A DNA stretch of 64,000 nt from Microcoleus vaginatus PCC 9802 (GCA_022701275.1 CP031740.1:5779001-5843000), one strand, 5' to 3'; positions 1 to 9,498 are shown, counted from the first letter of the stretch. The notes: generated by a model from the letters alone, not told the origin. Made by a program: numbers and translations.

Positions 1-1424
1 GACAACCCAAAAATCATCGGGCCGCTCAAGCAGAACAGCAACACGCGCCCCTGACCCCGATCCAAGAGTTGCTTCTCCTCCTCACTCAGGAGAACCTCAT
101 CATCCGTGTCGGAAATCAGCTTCACTCCCGCAGACTGCAAACTACTCAACCGTTCGATAGTCAGGATATTGGCAATAAAGACGCCCACACCCACCGCCAC
201 AATCAGATCCACAAACACAGTCAAAAACAGCACCCCGTACATGATCAGGGAACCCTTAACAGATACTTTGTGCGATCGTTTCAGGAAACTCCAGTCAAGG
301 ATATCAATCCCCACCTTCAGCGCAATCCCCGCCAACACCGCCATCGGAATCGGTTCAGTTAACTTCGCCGCCCCCAAAACCACCACCAGCAACACCAAGG
401 CCCGAGTTAAACCCGACAACGCCGAAGTCGCGCCTGTTTGGATATTGACCACAGTTCCCATCGTTGCCCCGGCGCCCGGTAAGCCACCGCAGATCCCCGA
501 TACGATGTTGCCAATTCCTTGACCGATCAACTCCTTATCGGACTTGTGTTCCGTCCGCGTCAGACTGTCCGCCACCACCGCCGTCAGCAAGGTATCGATA
601 CAGCCCAGCATCCCCAGCATCACCCCATCCACAAACATCACCGTGAGTTGACCGGCGGAAAAAGTCGGCAATTGCAAGGGGGGCAGTCCCACCGGAATTT
701 CACCAATCCGGCGAATCTCGGTGCCCTGAAACACAGTCATGGAAATTACCGTGCCGACAATCAGCGCTATCAATTGCGGGGGCACGATTTTCTTCAGCTT
801 TTTGGGCATCAGGAAAATAATTGCCACCGTCAAGGCACCGAGAATTGCTTCCGGCGGATTGACGTTTGCCAGCAACTGCGGAATTGCCATAAAAGTGCCC
901 AAAACACCGCCCTTGGGAGGGGCTTGACCCAGAAACGGTGCAATTTGCAGAATGATCAAAATCACGCCAATTCCCGACATAAAGCCGGAAATCACGCTTT
1001 AGGGCATCAGGGTGACGTATTTCCCTAGCTTGAAAATACCAAAGATGATTTGAAACAACCTCGCCAGCATCACAACGGTAAATGCCATTGCTAGCCCTTG
1101 TTCGGGATTGCTGGCGGTGAGGGATGCGACGATCGCAGTCATCACCACAGTCATCGGCCCTGTGGGTTCAGAAATCAGTGTCGGGGTACCGCCAAACAGC
1201 GCCGCAAAGAAGCCAACGCAAATGGCACCGTACAGTCCCCCGATCGGCCCGACTCCGGAAGCGACCCCGAAGGCGAGGGCCAGGGGCAGCGAGACGATGG
1301 CAGCCGTGACACCGCCGAAGATGTCGCCCTTGAGATTATTAAAACGAATCTGATTAGTTATTGAGATGAGTGGTGCATTAATAAAATAGACAGAATTTAA
1401 CAATGCTGACTTTGATTCCTTCAC
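1..1424 (-). pseudogene. bicA: BicA-type SulP bicarbonate transporter, interrupted by one stop codon, 3' end outside window
   Basis: Resembles the low-affinity Na+-dependent bicarbonate transporter BicA of cyanobacteria, an inner-membrane SulP protein that feeds the CO2-concentrating mechanism. From a GTG at 1424 the frame reads through the SulP core, including GGTPTLISEPTGPMTVVM and KLGKYVTLMP, then meets TAA at 999-1001. I translated on from there and the same frame stays open to base 1, through SVISGFMSGIG, GCIDTLLTAVVADS and the start of the STAS domain (LSGPMIFG). Homologues have Tyr (YSVISGFMSG) at the stop position, so a single TAC or TAT to TAA change explains the break. The conserved Asp in GCID and Thr in GTVVNIQTG remain. 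The first ~20 residues extend beyond the usual BicA start, so the true start is uncertain. It is either a recent null allele or a sequencing error. Confidence 0.85.
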
Positions 1425-1741
1425 CCACTCTCAGGGCAAAAGTTTTCCCTAATCGCCTGACAGATAGCACAAGCAGGGCAGACCCAAGGAAAGGTCTGTA
1501 GTCGTGCCCGATCGATGTCAAACTCGTAAATACTTAATTTTTCAGTATTTCTTAATTTCTTAATTAAATGTAAAACCTGTGCGATCGAATTTTTATTTTT
1601 TGCTGCCGACTCTCTCAACGATCCCCGGCAAGTTCTTGATCGAGCCAAATCTGAGCAAATCTCAAGCCCAGACAAAACCCCGTACTCTAATTAACATTAA
1701 TATATTATCCGCTGCTGAGAATTAATAACTCTTATTGATGG
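1425..1741. other. Intergenic, no supported gene
   Basis: AT-rich spacer between two minus-strand genes. A minus-strand 84-codon frame (1421-1675) overlaps the bicA start but has no recognisable domain, and I do not call it. Bicarbonate-transporter control signals may lie here, but I could not pick out a specific site. Confidence 0.5.
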
Positions 1742-2701
1742 TTATTTCATCAACTCTCGCACAAACTCAAACGCTTTTGGACGCAACTCGACGGGCAGCA
1801 GCGACAATCCCAAACCAGCCCACATTTTCGCCGCAGAAACCGACTTTCCTGCCCGCACCATCAGGCGCCCTTTTGCAGTTTCACCCACCTCAATCAGTCG
1901 CAAACCTAGCGCTAATTGAGTTTCTGCAATCCTTTTGACCCTGACTGTTTCTAACTTCTCCGACTCAAACTCGTAGCCGGTCAAATAGCGCAATTTATCG
2001 CTTAAATACGGAATTGCCCGATCGACTCCTTGCTGTCCTGCATGAACTCGATACTCCATCAACAGCTCCGGCAAGTAATAGCACTTTTTGCCAGCAATCG
2101 CAAGTCTCACAAACAAATCGTTATCTTCGCAATTTTGCAAATTCGGTCGCAGAAATCCTACTTCTTCCAGCGCGCGCCGGCGAAACAAAGTTGCCCCTAT
2201 TTGTAAACTTTGTCTCAGAAAAACTGCCGAGAGCAAATCTTCAATAATTCCAGCCGACAACTCGGTGCGGCCCCACCGCTGCGAATTGAGTTTCGTCTGG
2301 TTTTCGTCAATATAATTATTAATGTCGATCACCCAGTGATCCGTACTGACAAAATCGATGCTGGGGTCTTTATCTAAAATAGCAGATGTCCGCTCTAGAA
2401 ATTGCGCGCTCAGGCGATCGTCATCGTCAAACTTGATAAAATATTCGCCCCTTGCCGCCGCAAAGCCCGATCGCATATTATTACTCTTGCCAATATTCTG
2501 CGGGTGGCGAATGTAGCGAATCCCGCGATCGACAAATTCCGACATCAACAGTGGAGTGCTGTCAGTGGAACCGTCATCACAGATAATTAATTCAAAATCT
2601 GTATAAGTTTGATCTAGCACGCTGGCGATCGCACAAGCCAGCAGATGAACTCGATTGCAAGTAGGAATGCAAACGCTAATTTTCGGCACTAACTTAAACA
2701 A
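1742..2701 (-). CDS. Family 2 glycosyltransferase
   Basis: 319 residues. A GT-A fold inverting glycosyltransferase that transfers a sugar from a nucleotide-sugar donor, probably to a surface polysaccharide or glycolipid. The N-terminus has the standard opening KISVCIPTCNR, then the nucleotide-binding ELIICDDGSTDST at about residues 37-49 and the DXD-like metal site IKFDDDDRL near residue 95. The middle part (DHWVIDI, then FRRRALEEVGFLRP) matches the acceptor half of GT2 enzymes. No membrane segment is apparent, so it is probably cytosolic or peripheral. A GT4 enzyme lies 660 bases away on the other strand, which suggests a small glycan locus. Donor and acceptor cannot be inferred. Confidence 0.88.
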   Translation of the reverse strand: MFKLVPKISVCIPTCNRVHLLACAIASVLDQTYTDFELIICDDGSTDSTPLLMSEFVDRGIRYIRHPQNIGKSNNMRSGFAAARGEYFIKFDDDDRLSAQFLERTSAILDKDPSIDFVSTDHWVIDINNYIDENQTKLNSQRWGRTELSAGIIEDLLSAVFLRQSLQIGATLFRRRALEEVGFLRPNLQNCEDNDLFVRLAIAGKKCYYLPELLMEYRVHAGQQGVDRAIPYLSDKLRYLTGYEFESEKLETVRVKRIAETQLALGLRLIEVGETAKGRLMVRAGKSVSAAKMWAGLGLSLLPVELRPKAFEFVRELMK

Positions 2702-2750
2702 TTTGAGATTTGAGACTTGAGATTACGAAAAAATTCTGAAACCATTGATT

Positions 2751-2802
2751 TTCTTTCTTCTTCCTTCTTCCTTCTTTCTTCTTCCTTCTTCCTTCTTCCT
2801 TC
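2751..2802. repeat. Pyrimidine-rich short tandem repeat
   Basis: Runs of TTCTTCC and TTCTTTC units between the GT2 and TPR genes. This type of heptamer repeat is common in filamentous cyanobacteria and recurs at 9361-9498. Confidence 0.85.
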
Positions 2803-2817
2803 ACTCCACAGTTGATT

Positions 2818-3288
2818 TTAACTCAAACGAGCCGTACATTCGAGAATTAACTTTTGATTCACCAAAGCAAAAGGTTGAATTTCCAAAGCGCGACGAAAAG
2901 CTTGAATAGCATTTATGTATTCTCCCAAGGCAGCGTAGCACAAACCTAGACCATGCAACGCCCCAAAATGTACCGGGTTCAGTTTGAGGACGATTTCGCA
3001 GTCCTCGATCGACTTTTTATAATTTCCTTGGGTATAGTGAAGTACGGCGCGTCGGTTCCAAGCTTCAGCAAAATCCGGCGCTTCCGCAATCAGTTTCGTC
3101 AGCAAATCCAAAGCGTGGTGAACATCGCCTGCATCCAGCGAAACTTGCGATCGCCTGAGAATTTGCATCCCATACTCACCCTTCTGGTTAAACCAAGTAC
3201 GCCAGAGTTCTGTAGTTGCCCGATCGCGCACGCTTTCGTCAGACTTTTTCAAGTCTTCGAGCAGCGCCTTAACAGATAATTCGTCCAT
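2818..3288 (-). CDS. TPR-repeat protein
   Basis: 156 residues from the ATG at 3288 (MDELSVKALLEDL). A start 26 codons upstream is possible, but it would run into the divergent GT4 start region and the extra residues look non-coding. An N-terminal helical part (DLKKSDESVRDRATTELWR) is followed by about three tetratricopeptide repeats, seen in AEAWNRRAVLHYTQGNYKK, FGALHGLGLCYAALGEY and AIQAFRRALEIQP. TPRs make a helical scaffold for protein contacts. No signal peptide or enzyme motif is present. Divergently transcribed from the GT4 gene with a 76-base gap. The partner is unknown. Confidence 0.85.
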   Translation of the reverse strand: MDELSVKALLEDLKKSDESVRDRATTELWRTWFNQKGEYGMQILRRSQVSLDAGDVHHALDLLTKLIAEAPDFAEAWNRRAVLHYTQGNYKKSIEDCEIVLKLNPVHFGALHGLGLCYAALGEYINAIQAFRRALEIQPFALVNQKLILECTARLS

Positions 3289-3364
3289 AGGTGCGAAGAT
3301 TGTTAAAAAGATTTTATCAATCAATTTTATCGCGCAAGTGGCAACTTTATTTATTCCACATCCC

Positions 3365-4741
3365 ATGAAGATTTTGATGCTTTCCTCGACTTTTCCCTAT
3401 CCGCCAAGCCGCGGAGGAACTCAGGTAAGGACGTTTAATTTATTACAATACTTGAGCCAGCGCCATGATGTAATTCTCGGAACTGTACGATCGCCCGATG
3501 TCACCGACGCACAAATCGACGCATTGCGCCAGCAAGTTGCAGAATTGGCAGTTTTTCCCAACTCGCAGACACCCCCCCAACCCCCCCTTGCTAAGGGGGG
3601 GCTAAGACTCCACCAGGAGACTGAGGAAGGATTCTTACCTCCCCCCCTTAACCAGGGGGAGGACTTCTTACCTCCCCCCCTTAACAAGGGGGGGACTGAG
3701 GGGGGGTTCTCTGAAATAATAGGAAAATTCCACAGATTCAGTCGATTTTTGTTGTCCGGGACGCCTCCGAACGTACTCTCAAGCTACTCCCAAGCAATGC
3801 AGAATTGGGCAGACGAATTGGTAACAACAGGCAAATGCGATGCTGTCACCTGCGAACACAGCGTTAACGAGATTTACGTGCGTCCAGAATGGCGGCAAAA
3901 AGTGCTGACAGTGGCAAACATTCACAGTTCCGTTTGGGGAACTTGCAGGGAAATGTTAGCAACCGGCACCTCGGAAAAACCCCTGCGCGATCGACTAAAT
4001 TTACCGCTACTCGCCCGCTACGAAAAACGCTACTGTTCCAAATTCTCCCGCATTGTTGCGACCACATCCACAGACAGAGAGCAACTCCTAGAATTACTGT
4101 TGCCTCCGGTTCAGGTGCGAGGAAAACAAGATTTTTTTGTACCTTCCATAGATGTAATTCCTAACGGCGTGGATTTAACCCAATTTCCGTACCGGTCGAT
4201 CGATCCGGGAGGACATACTTTAATTTTTGCAGGCGCAATGAACAATTTGCCCAATATTGACGCGGCGCGCTTTCTCAGTTTGCAAATACTGCCGCCTTTG
4301 CAGCAGCGCTATCCCGATGCTACCCTCACCCTAGTCGGGGCTTCGCCAGTCCCGGAAGTGCTCGCCTTGGGGAAACTCCCCGGAATTCAAGTAGTGGGTC
4401 GGGTGCAAAGGGTGGCAGAATATTTGCATCAAGCTGCTGTTTGTGTGGTGCCGATGCGGATAGGTTTTGGGATTAAAAATAAAACTTTGGAGGCGATGGC
4501 TGCGGGAACCCCCGTGGTTGCCAGCGATCGAGGTTTGGAGGGTTTAGCCGTCGATGGCGGCCCACAACCGAGAAGGGCCTTGCGGGCGAACAAAGTTCAC
4601 GAGTATGTTGAGGCGATTACCAGTTTGTTTGAAAATCAGCAGCTAAGACAGGATCTTTCTGTCAGCGCGCGATCGCTCGTTGAAAGCCAATACACTTGGG
4701 ATATCATAGGTCGGCAGTACGATCGGCTATTGCAATTTTAA
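3365..4741 (+). CDS. Family 4 glycosyltransferase with repeat-encoded insertion
   Basis: 458 residues from ATG 3365, which gives the expected MKILMLSSTFPYPPSRGG opening; the in-frame start 27 bases earlier is less likely. GT-B retaining glycosyltransferase: the N-lobe glycine loop SRGGTQVRTFNLL, then a C-lobe with LIFAGAMNNLPNIDAARF, TLVGASPVPEV and the nucleotide-sugar site PMRIGFGIKNKTLEAMAAGTPVVAS. These resemble PEP-CTERM/exopolysaccharide-type GT4 enzymes. Residues about 70-115 are low-complexity (PPPLN(K/Q)G(G/E) units) and are encoded by C- and G-run inverted repeats at 3571-3706, so a mobile repeat seems to have entered the gene without breaking the frame. The insert lies in a surface loop position before the conserved FSRFLLSGTPPNV, so activity may survive. 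Confidence 0.88.
   Translation: MKILMLSSTFPYPPSRGGTQVRTFNLLQYLSQRHDVILGTVRSPDVTDAQIDALRQQVAELAVFPNSQTPPQPPLAKGGLRLHQETEEGFLPPPLNQGEDFLPPPLNKGGTEGGFSEIIGKFHRFSRFLLSGTPPNVLSSYSQAMQNWADELVTTGKCDAVTCEHSVNEIYVRPEWRQKVLTVANIHSSVWGTCREMLATGTSEKPLRDRLNLPLLARYEKRYCSKFSRIVATTSTDREQLLELLLPPVQVRGKQDFFVPSIDVIPNGVDLTQFPYRSIDPGGHTLIFAGAMNNLPNIDAARFLSLQILPPLQQRYPDATLTLVGASPVPEVLALGKLPGIQVVGRVQRVAEYLHQAAVCVVPMRIGFGIKNKTLEAMAAGTPVVASDRGLEGLAVDGGPQPRRALRANKVHEYVEAITSLFENQQLRQDLSVSARSLVESQYTWDIIGRQYDRLLQF
3571..3706. repeat. C/G-run inverted repeats inside the GT4 gene
   Basis: Three CCCCCC(C)TTNNNNAAGGGGG-type hairpin units in about 135 bases, all read in frame as proline/glycine-rich peptide. A related C5...G5 hairpin is intergenic at 26171-26220. 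Confidence 0.85.
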
Positions 4742-4778
4742 ACCCTAAATTCTAAAATCTAAATTCTAAAATGGGACG

Positions 4779-6701
4779 ATGGAACACAAAATTAACCCCT
4801 CAAAAAATCGAGCCTTACCCCCAGAAAATCGCAAAGTTGCTCCTCCTCCGACAAGACGCCGGCGCCAAACCCGACGCCCCAAAAATCTTCAAGAGTCCCA
4901 GCTTCTAATACCTACTCCCCGAACTCGGGCGAGATATCCCTGGAAAAGACTGGTAGCTAATTTGACAGCCCTCAGCGTCTTGTGTGGCTGTGCAGCTTTG
5001 ATGGGAGGCGGCGCTTGGCTGAGTTACCAGCTAATTGTCGATCCAAATGGCAACAGGTTGATCTCTCAGTTTGTGCCGGAATGGTCGCGCCTGCCTACAG
5101 GTAGCAGAAATTCGATCCAAACTCTAGATCAAATCAAAGCCAGCGTCCGCAAATTGGGATTCGTAACCGGAGAACCCCTGCCGCTTCCCGTCGATCAATC
5201 CCGCGATAATTCTATTTCCGATTTGCTATTGCCGGTGATGGTAGAAAGAACTGTTAAGGCTTCTACGGTTTGCACAAATCCTTGCCGCCAAATTCTCGAA
5301 CTTCGGGTGTACAAGCGAGTACAGTTGCCCGATCGCAGTTCCGATAAAGAGCAGTATTTTCAGTTAGCAAGTTCTGTGAACGTAGAAGGCCCGGCGGAAT
5401 CTTTTGTCATTGCTTCTTTACCTGACTCTACATCTGACAATCAAGCCTCGAATCAGTCGCTACCCCTAACACAACTGCGCCGCTTTGACGGAAAGCCCCC
5501 CGCCTCGGGCATTTGGTTTAATGTCAGCGGTCAACTAAAGCGGGGCGACAAGAAAATTCCCTACGGACAAGTCGTTCGCTATAACCCCAGCCAAAATCAT
5601 TTAATGCCACTGTTGGAGTGGGCGAGTGCGGCCGGACAACCGCCGAATTGGCAGCAAATTGTTAAGGGGGAAAACCCGCAGTTGGCGATCGACCAAACAG
5701 TTGGTTTAGAGCCGCAATTTACCCTTTATCAAATTGGCCCGCGCAAATTTTTGCCGAACCCCGTTCAGTTAACGGCGATTTCTTTAGAAGAAATTGCTTT
5801 CAATGACGAGACTTACAAAAATGGGCTGCGACTTGCCAAAAGCGGGCTGTGGTCTCCAGCATTAAATGTCATGCGTTTGGCGAAGGGGAAAGCGGGCAAA
5901 AATTGGCCCGCTGTCGCGCAAGCTCAGCTAGAAACGATCGAATTTCACGCTAAAATTACTCGGGCTCAGGCGATCGCATCTTGGGCCAGTCCCGGTCAAC
6001 AAGTTCTCGCAGAATTGATCGACGGCCGCTGGACCGAAGCTTTGCAAGTATTTGAAGCCGATCCGAGCAACAGTCACGAAATAGCCACAACCCTCAAAAA
6101 TGACGGCGGGCGGATCTGGAACCGCATAGACGCCGCCTTGAGAGTGAATGCCGCTGACGCCGCTGATGTCAAGGCTTGGGGCGCCTTGATTGTAGCTTCT
6201 CAAGACGGAACTCGCGAGGCGATGAATTGGCTCGACCAACAATCAGATACTGACAGCGAAACAAGAAATCGAATTCGGAATTTGGTCAACAAACTTCAGG
6301 AAGCAGTTTCTCAGGCTGAAAGTTTAGAAGCCCACAAGAGTCAAATTATGGGTTCTGCTACTTTAATTAACAGTATCAATCCCGCTGAGTGGCTGGAACC
6401 AGAACCGAAAAACGAGTTAAAATTGGCGGGGGAACAAGTTTGGTATCAGGTGCAGGTAGCGAGTTTTTACGATGGTAGCCGCTGGGTTAATTCGCCCTTT
6501 TCAGATGTAGAAGTGCGCTCTTTTCCTGCTACTCAAGTCAAGTGGCTCTGGGGGCGGCTGGGATTACAGGCTGACCCCAAGATTAAGATTGAGGTAGCGA
6601 TGGCAAACGGTCAACAAAGAGTTGCTGTGGGGACGGTGAAAGCAGTGCAGATTCAAGACGGAAGTCTGCGCTTGCTGGCGGCGGTTGATAAGCGATCGTA
6701 A
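4779..6701 (+). CDS. Large membrane-anchored protein of unknown function
   Basis: 640 residues, not recognised. The first ~52 residues are very basic and proline-rich (PPPTRRRRQTRRPK), followed by one membrane segment at about residues 57-85 (LTALSVLCGCAALMGGGAWL) and a ~550-residue soluble region. This topology suggests a cytoplasmic basic tail with a periplasmic or lumenal domain. A Cys pair (TVCTNPCRQ) sits near residue 167. The middle part, from about 335 to 515, looks helical and TPR-like (KNGLRLAKSGLWSPALNVMRLAKGK). The C-terminus is predicted beta-rich (VWYQVQVASFYDGSRWV). It follows the GT4 gene by 37 bases and may share its transcript, so a role in envelope or glycan assembly is possible but unproven. 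Confidence 0.7.
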   Translation: MEHKINPSKNRALPPENRKVAPPPTRRRRQTRRPKNLQESQLLIPTPRTRARYPWKRLVANLTALSVLCGCAALMGGGAWLSYQLIVDPNGNRLISQFVPEWSRLPTGSRNSIQTLDQIKASVRKLGFVTGEPLPLPVDQSRDNSISDLLLPVMVERTVKASTVCTNPCRQILELRVYKRVQLPDRSSDKEQYFQLASSVNVEGPAESFVIASLPDSTSDNQASNQSLPLTQLRRFDGKPPASGIWFNVSGQLKRGDKKIPYGQVVRYNPSQNHLMPLLEWASAAGQPPNWQQIVKGENPQLAIDQTVGLEPQFTLYQIGPRKFLPNPVQLTAISLEEIAFNDETYKNGLRLAKSGLWSPALNVMRLAKGKAGKNWPAVAQAQLETIEFHAKITRAQAIASWASPGQQVLAELIDGRWTEALQVFEADPSNSHEIATTLKNDGGRIWNRIDAALRVNAADAADVKAWGALIVASQDGTREAMNWLDQQSDTDSETRNRIRNLVNKLQEAVSQAESLEAHKSQIMGSATLINSINPAEWLEPEPKNELKLAGEQVWYQVQVASFYDGSRWVNSPFSDVEVRSFPATQVKWLWGRLGLQADPKIKIEVAMANGQQRVAVGTVKAVQIQDGSLRLLAAVDKRS

Positions 6702-6756
6702 TCGGGTAGAAAGCATTCGGCAGATAGAACAGTCCCGAAGGCACTCTTGACACAAA

Positions 6757-6823
6757 GAAACCGGGTTTTTTTACCGTTTCTGCCGATTGCAACAGAAGTA
6801 TTTTCGTAAAAAAACCCGGTTTC
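6757..6823. repeat. Perfect 18-bp inverted repeat (ACCGGGTTT family)
   Basis: Arms 6757-6774 and 6806-6823 are exact reverse complements (GAAACCGGGTTTTTTTAC) around a 31-base loop, 56 bases after the preceding stop codon. Related single or degenerate copies lie near 8157-8200, 18547-18620, 34898-34970 and 47970. It could act as a bidirectional terminator. Confidence 0.85.
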
Positions 6824-7005
6824 CTGCGACCCATGCGTCCAAAACTAGGAAAAAGGAAAATGCTCTTTTCTCCCCCTCCCGCAACTCCGAAAGAGGCGCA
6901 ATCTCAAAACTCTTCCCCTAGCCACTTATCGCTCTTGGACAACCATGCAGACAAAAATTTTGTTAATTTAATTAACACAAGTTGCACACAAAAAACCCAG
7001 AGATG

Positions 7006-7152
7006 TCAAATCGCGCCCTTTTTAGAGAGTGCTGCAATCATCTGCCGTTTCACCGCTTTAGCCCAAAGCTCAAACTCCAAACTGTTGATATTGTTGATTT
7101 TCACTTCCTCAACAGGCTGAGTTGGGGCTTCTTTCTGTGCTGTAGTCTCCAT
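7006..7152 (-). CDS. Small conserved-looking protein, 48 residues
   Basis: Starts at the ATG at 7152, which has a GAGGA ribosome-binding sequence about 8 bases upstream; a further upstream start gives unlikely N-terminal residues. The product has an acidic, disordered N-terminus (METTAQKEAPTQPVEEVK) and a basic amphipathic helix (LEFELWAKAVKRQMIAALSK). No domain is recognised. The good ribosome site and two-part composition argue for a real gene. It stands alone between the unknown membrane protein and upp. Function unknown. Confidence 0.6.
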   Translation of the reverse strand: METTAQKEAPTQPVEEVKINNINSLEFELWAKAVKRQMIAALSKKGAI

Positions 7153-7472
7153 TGTTTTTTTCCTCGTCCAAAAAATGTTAGTAGTCGATCGCAAATGCTT
7201 AGCATCATACATCTATCTTATGAACTAATTCCTGCGATTAATTACACTAAAGGCAGAGATTTTACCCATAAGATGCAGTAAATACATCTAGATAATGCAA
7301 TTTACGAATTTAATGTAAGAAAATCCTACAACCCTTGCTATATATAGGCTTTTCCTGACATTAAAATCTTACAATTTACATTGTATGGCACTATCCAACC
7401 ACTACTTATGTTAGTAAAATTATTTTTTAATGAATGTATTGGCATATACAGCCCAAAATCATTTTATTGAAT
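7153..7472. other. AT-rich intergenic region
   Basis: No gene, tRNA or strong hairpin seen. It should contain the promoter of the 48-residue protein on the minus strand and the 3' flank of upp. Confidence 0.5.
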
Positions 7473-8108
7473 TCAGAGAGTGCCGTAAAGCCGATCGCCC
7501 GCATCTCCGAGTCCGGGTACAATATAGCCGTGCTCGTCCAAACACTCGTCAACTGCCGCCGTATAAATCTGCACGTCAGGGTGTTGTTCGTGAAAGTGCT
7601 TAAGTCCCTCCGGCGCCGCCAGCAAGCACAAAAACTTAATAGACTTCGGATTAACTTCTTTAAGCCTATCCACTGCCGCCACTGCTGAATTACCAGTAGC
7701 CAACATCGGATCGACAATTAAAACATCTCGCTGTTCGATATCCTGGGGAACTTTGAAATAATATTCGATCACCATCCGAGTTGTCGGATCGCGGTACAAA
7801 CCAATATGTCCCACCCTCGCAGACGGAATCAGCTCTAAAATACTATCTAACAGTCCCTGACCTGCGCGCATAATCGAAATAATAACAATTTTCTTTTCTG
7901 CAGCCAGCACGGGTGCATTCATTTTTGCGATCGGCGTTTCTATTTGTTCGTATTTTAGTGGCAAATCTCGCGTCACTTCATAGGCTAGCAGCATTCCAAT
8001 CTCTTTCAGCAGTTGGCGAAATTTCCCCGTACTCGTTTGAGTTTGGCGCATTAGAGTTAACTTGTGCTGTATCAAAGGATGGTCAATGACAGTAACTTTA
8101 GGACTCAT
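7473..8108 (-). CDS. upp: Uracil phosphoribosyltransferase
   Basis: 211 residues, the usual length. Converts uracil plus PRPP to UMP in the cytosol. The N-terminus ([21 protein letters not shown]) and flexible-loop region are standard for Upp. The PRPP-binding loop is [19 protein letters not shown] at about residues 128-146, and the uracil-contacting C-terminus [17 protein letters not shown] is intact. In bacterial URC-type uracil catabolism, Upp (the counterpart of yeast URC6/FUR1) is encoded with URC1 and URC4, and both are found here within 6 kb on the same strand (see urc4 and urc1). The gene may therefore serve breakdown as well as salvage. Confidence 0.97.
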   Translation of the reverse strand: MSPKVTVIDHPLIQHKLTLMRQTQTSTGKFRQLLKEIGMLLAYEVTRDLPLKYEQIETPIAKMNAPVLAAEKKIVIISIMRAGQGLLDSILELIPSARVGHIGLYRDPTTRMVIEYYFKVPQDIEQRDVLIVDPMLATGNSAVAAVDRLKEVNPKSIKFLCLLAAPEGLKHFHEQHPDVQIYTAAVDECLDEHGYIVPGLGDAGDRLYGTL

Positions 8109-8708
8109 CTTTTTGAATAATTAATTTACTTTATTCTAACTTATCAACCATCGAGGCATTCTTGACGCACAAAAACCCGGTTTCTGCAACCCCTGCGTCC
8201 TGGACTACTTATATCAAATCCCTCTTGAAAACACGAATATCGCGCCAATAAAATTGCTTCTACACTTGCCTTTCATCCGCCCATGGCTGCACTAAGTATC
8301 CGAGGTTGGAAAATAAACAAATATGTCATTATCTCGTTTCTCTCCTTCCCGCACTCTTCCTAAGAACGCAGATCCGGGCCCAAAAGCCTCCCCACTGGTT
8401 TCGCTGTCTCGAGCTCCATCCAAGCCCGTTAACACTGATCCGGAGTTTCGCACCGAAATCTTCCGGAACTTTTACCAACCGATATGAATCTTAAGAAGTA
8501 TCAACAGAAAACCTATTTTTTCGATTAATTCACTAATCGAAAAAACCTGAATAGGAACTCCCCATGAGGTCATAAGCTTGGCTTGACTGCCTTTTCATCT
8601 TTCAACATGAAGGCGGTTATATCCAACTTTAAAACGCATTACCGAAATTCAGTTCCATTTTTTTAGGGTGCTCCTAACACACAACTGAACTTATTAAGGA
8701 GAACATCC
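8109..8708. other. 600-base intergenic region with repeat copy and hairpin
   Basis: Contains a copy of the AAACCCGGTTTCTG repeat (about 8157-8200) and the 12-bp hairpin listed separately. The short open frames here have no recognisable homology or ribosome sites. The downstream end should hold the DUF4360 gene promoter. Confidence 0.55.
8516..8545. terminator. Perfect 12-bp hairpin TTTTTTCGATTA/TAATCGAAAAAA
   Basis: Arms 8516-8527 and 8534-8545 with a 6-base loop. The T-runs on both strands fit a bidirectional terminator or an insulator ahead of the DUF4360 gene. An operator role cannot be excluded. Confidence 0.5.
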
Positions 8709-9281
8709 ATGAAGTTTGTAAAACTATTGCTAGCTACGGCATTAATGACTGCTTCTATCGGCCCCGCCTTGGCTAATCCTGCCGTTCAAATTTTAGGTGC
8801 AAGCTATGGCGGTAGCGGTTGCCCCGATCGCTCCGCCAGCGTCAGCGTCAGCCCCGACGGTCAAGAACTCACCATCCTATTTGATAAGTTTGCAGCCCAG
8901 GGAAATGTTTCAACACAAAGCCGGAAAAGCTGCAATCTGAGCATTCCCATCAAAGTACCCCAAGGCTACCAAATTTCTATCTACGATGCTGATTATCGCG
9001 GCTACGTGGCTCCCAAAACCACAGCCAACCTGCGAGCAGAATACTTTTTCGCTGGAACCCGCGGCGCAGTTTTTAATCGGAATCTCAGCGGCGAAACTAA
9101 CTACAATGTTCGAGATAGCTTAGCCACTGTAGCGAATGTTTGGTCTCGCTGCGGCGACAGTGTAAATATGAGAGTAAATGCTGCAATGACAGCCCGCGGT
9201 GCCGGCATGGCCACCGTTGACTCCTTCGATTTGGCTCATCGCGGTTTAGTTTATCATGTCAAATATCGCACTTGTCGCTAA
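8709..9281 (+). CDS. Secreted DUF4360-family protein
   Basis: 190 residues with a clear Sec signal peptide (MKFVKLLLATALMTASIGPALA, cleavage after ALA at about 22) and an AAGGAG ribosome site. The mature part follows the DUF4360 pattern: GGSGCPDRSASVSVSPDGQ, then LFDKFAAQG and RKSCNLSIPIKVPQGY, with four cysteines likely paired outside the membrane. Family members are small exported beta-rich proteins of unknown function found in fungi and bacteria. It stands alone, with a long upstream region. Export is supported by the sequence; the role is not. Confidence 0.82.
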   Translation: MKFVKLLLATALMTASIGPALANPAVQILGASYGGSGCPDRSASVSVSPDGQELTILFDKFAAQGNVSTQSRKSCNLSIPIKVPQGYQISIYDADYRGYVAPKTTANLRAEYFFAGTRGAVFNRNLSGETNYNVRDSLATVANVWSRCGDSVNMRVNAAMTARGAGMATVDSFDLAHRGLVYHVKYRTCR

Positions 9282-9360
9282 GCAGCTTGTCGGGAGTGTA
9301 GTGTGAGGAATAGTTTTCAGGTTTGAATTTTGAATTTTGAGTTTTAAGTTGGAAGAGGGG

Positions 9361-9498
9361 ATAATTTTCCCTCTTCCTTCTTGCTTCTTGCTTCTTGCTT
9401 CTTCCCTCTTCCTTCTTCCCTCTTGCTTCTTGCTTCTTCCCTCTTCCCTCTTCCCTCTTCCTTCTTCCCTCTTCCCTCTTCCTTCTTCCTTCTTCCTT
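9361..9498. repeat. Heptamer tandem repeat, TTCTTGC/TTCCCTC/TTCCTTC
   Basis: About 138 bases of 7-base pyrimidine units running into the urc4 stop codon. A low-complexity minus-strand frame here (EEGRGKREEGRG) is an artefact of the repeat. Confidence 0.9.

Noticed and set aside
1421..1675. Minus-strand 84-codon frame overlapping the bicA start, with CPACAIC
   Set aside because: No domain, no ribosome site and unusual composition. The CxxC-like pattern alone is too weak.
2751..2802. Possible CRISPR-like array
   Set aside because: Units are only 7 bases with no spacers. No stretch in the window has 25-40-base repeats with unique spacers.
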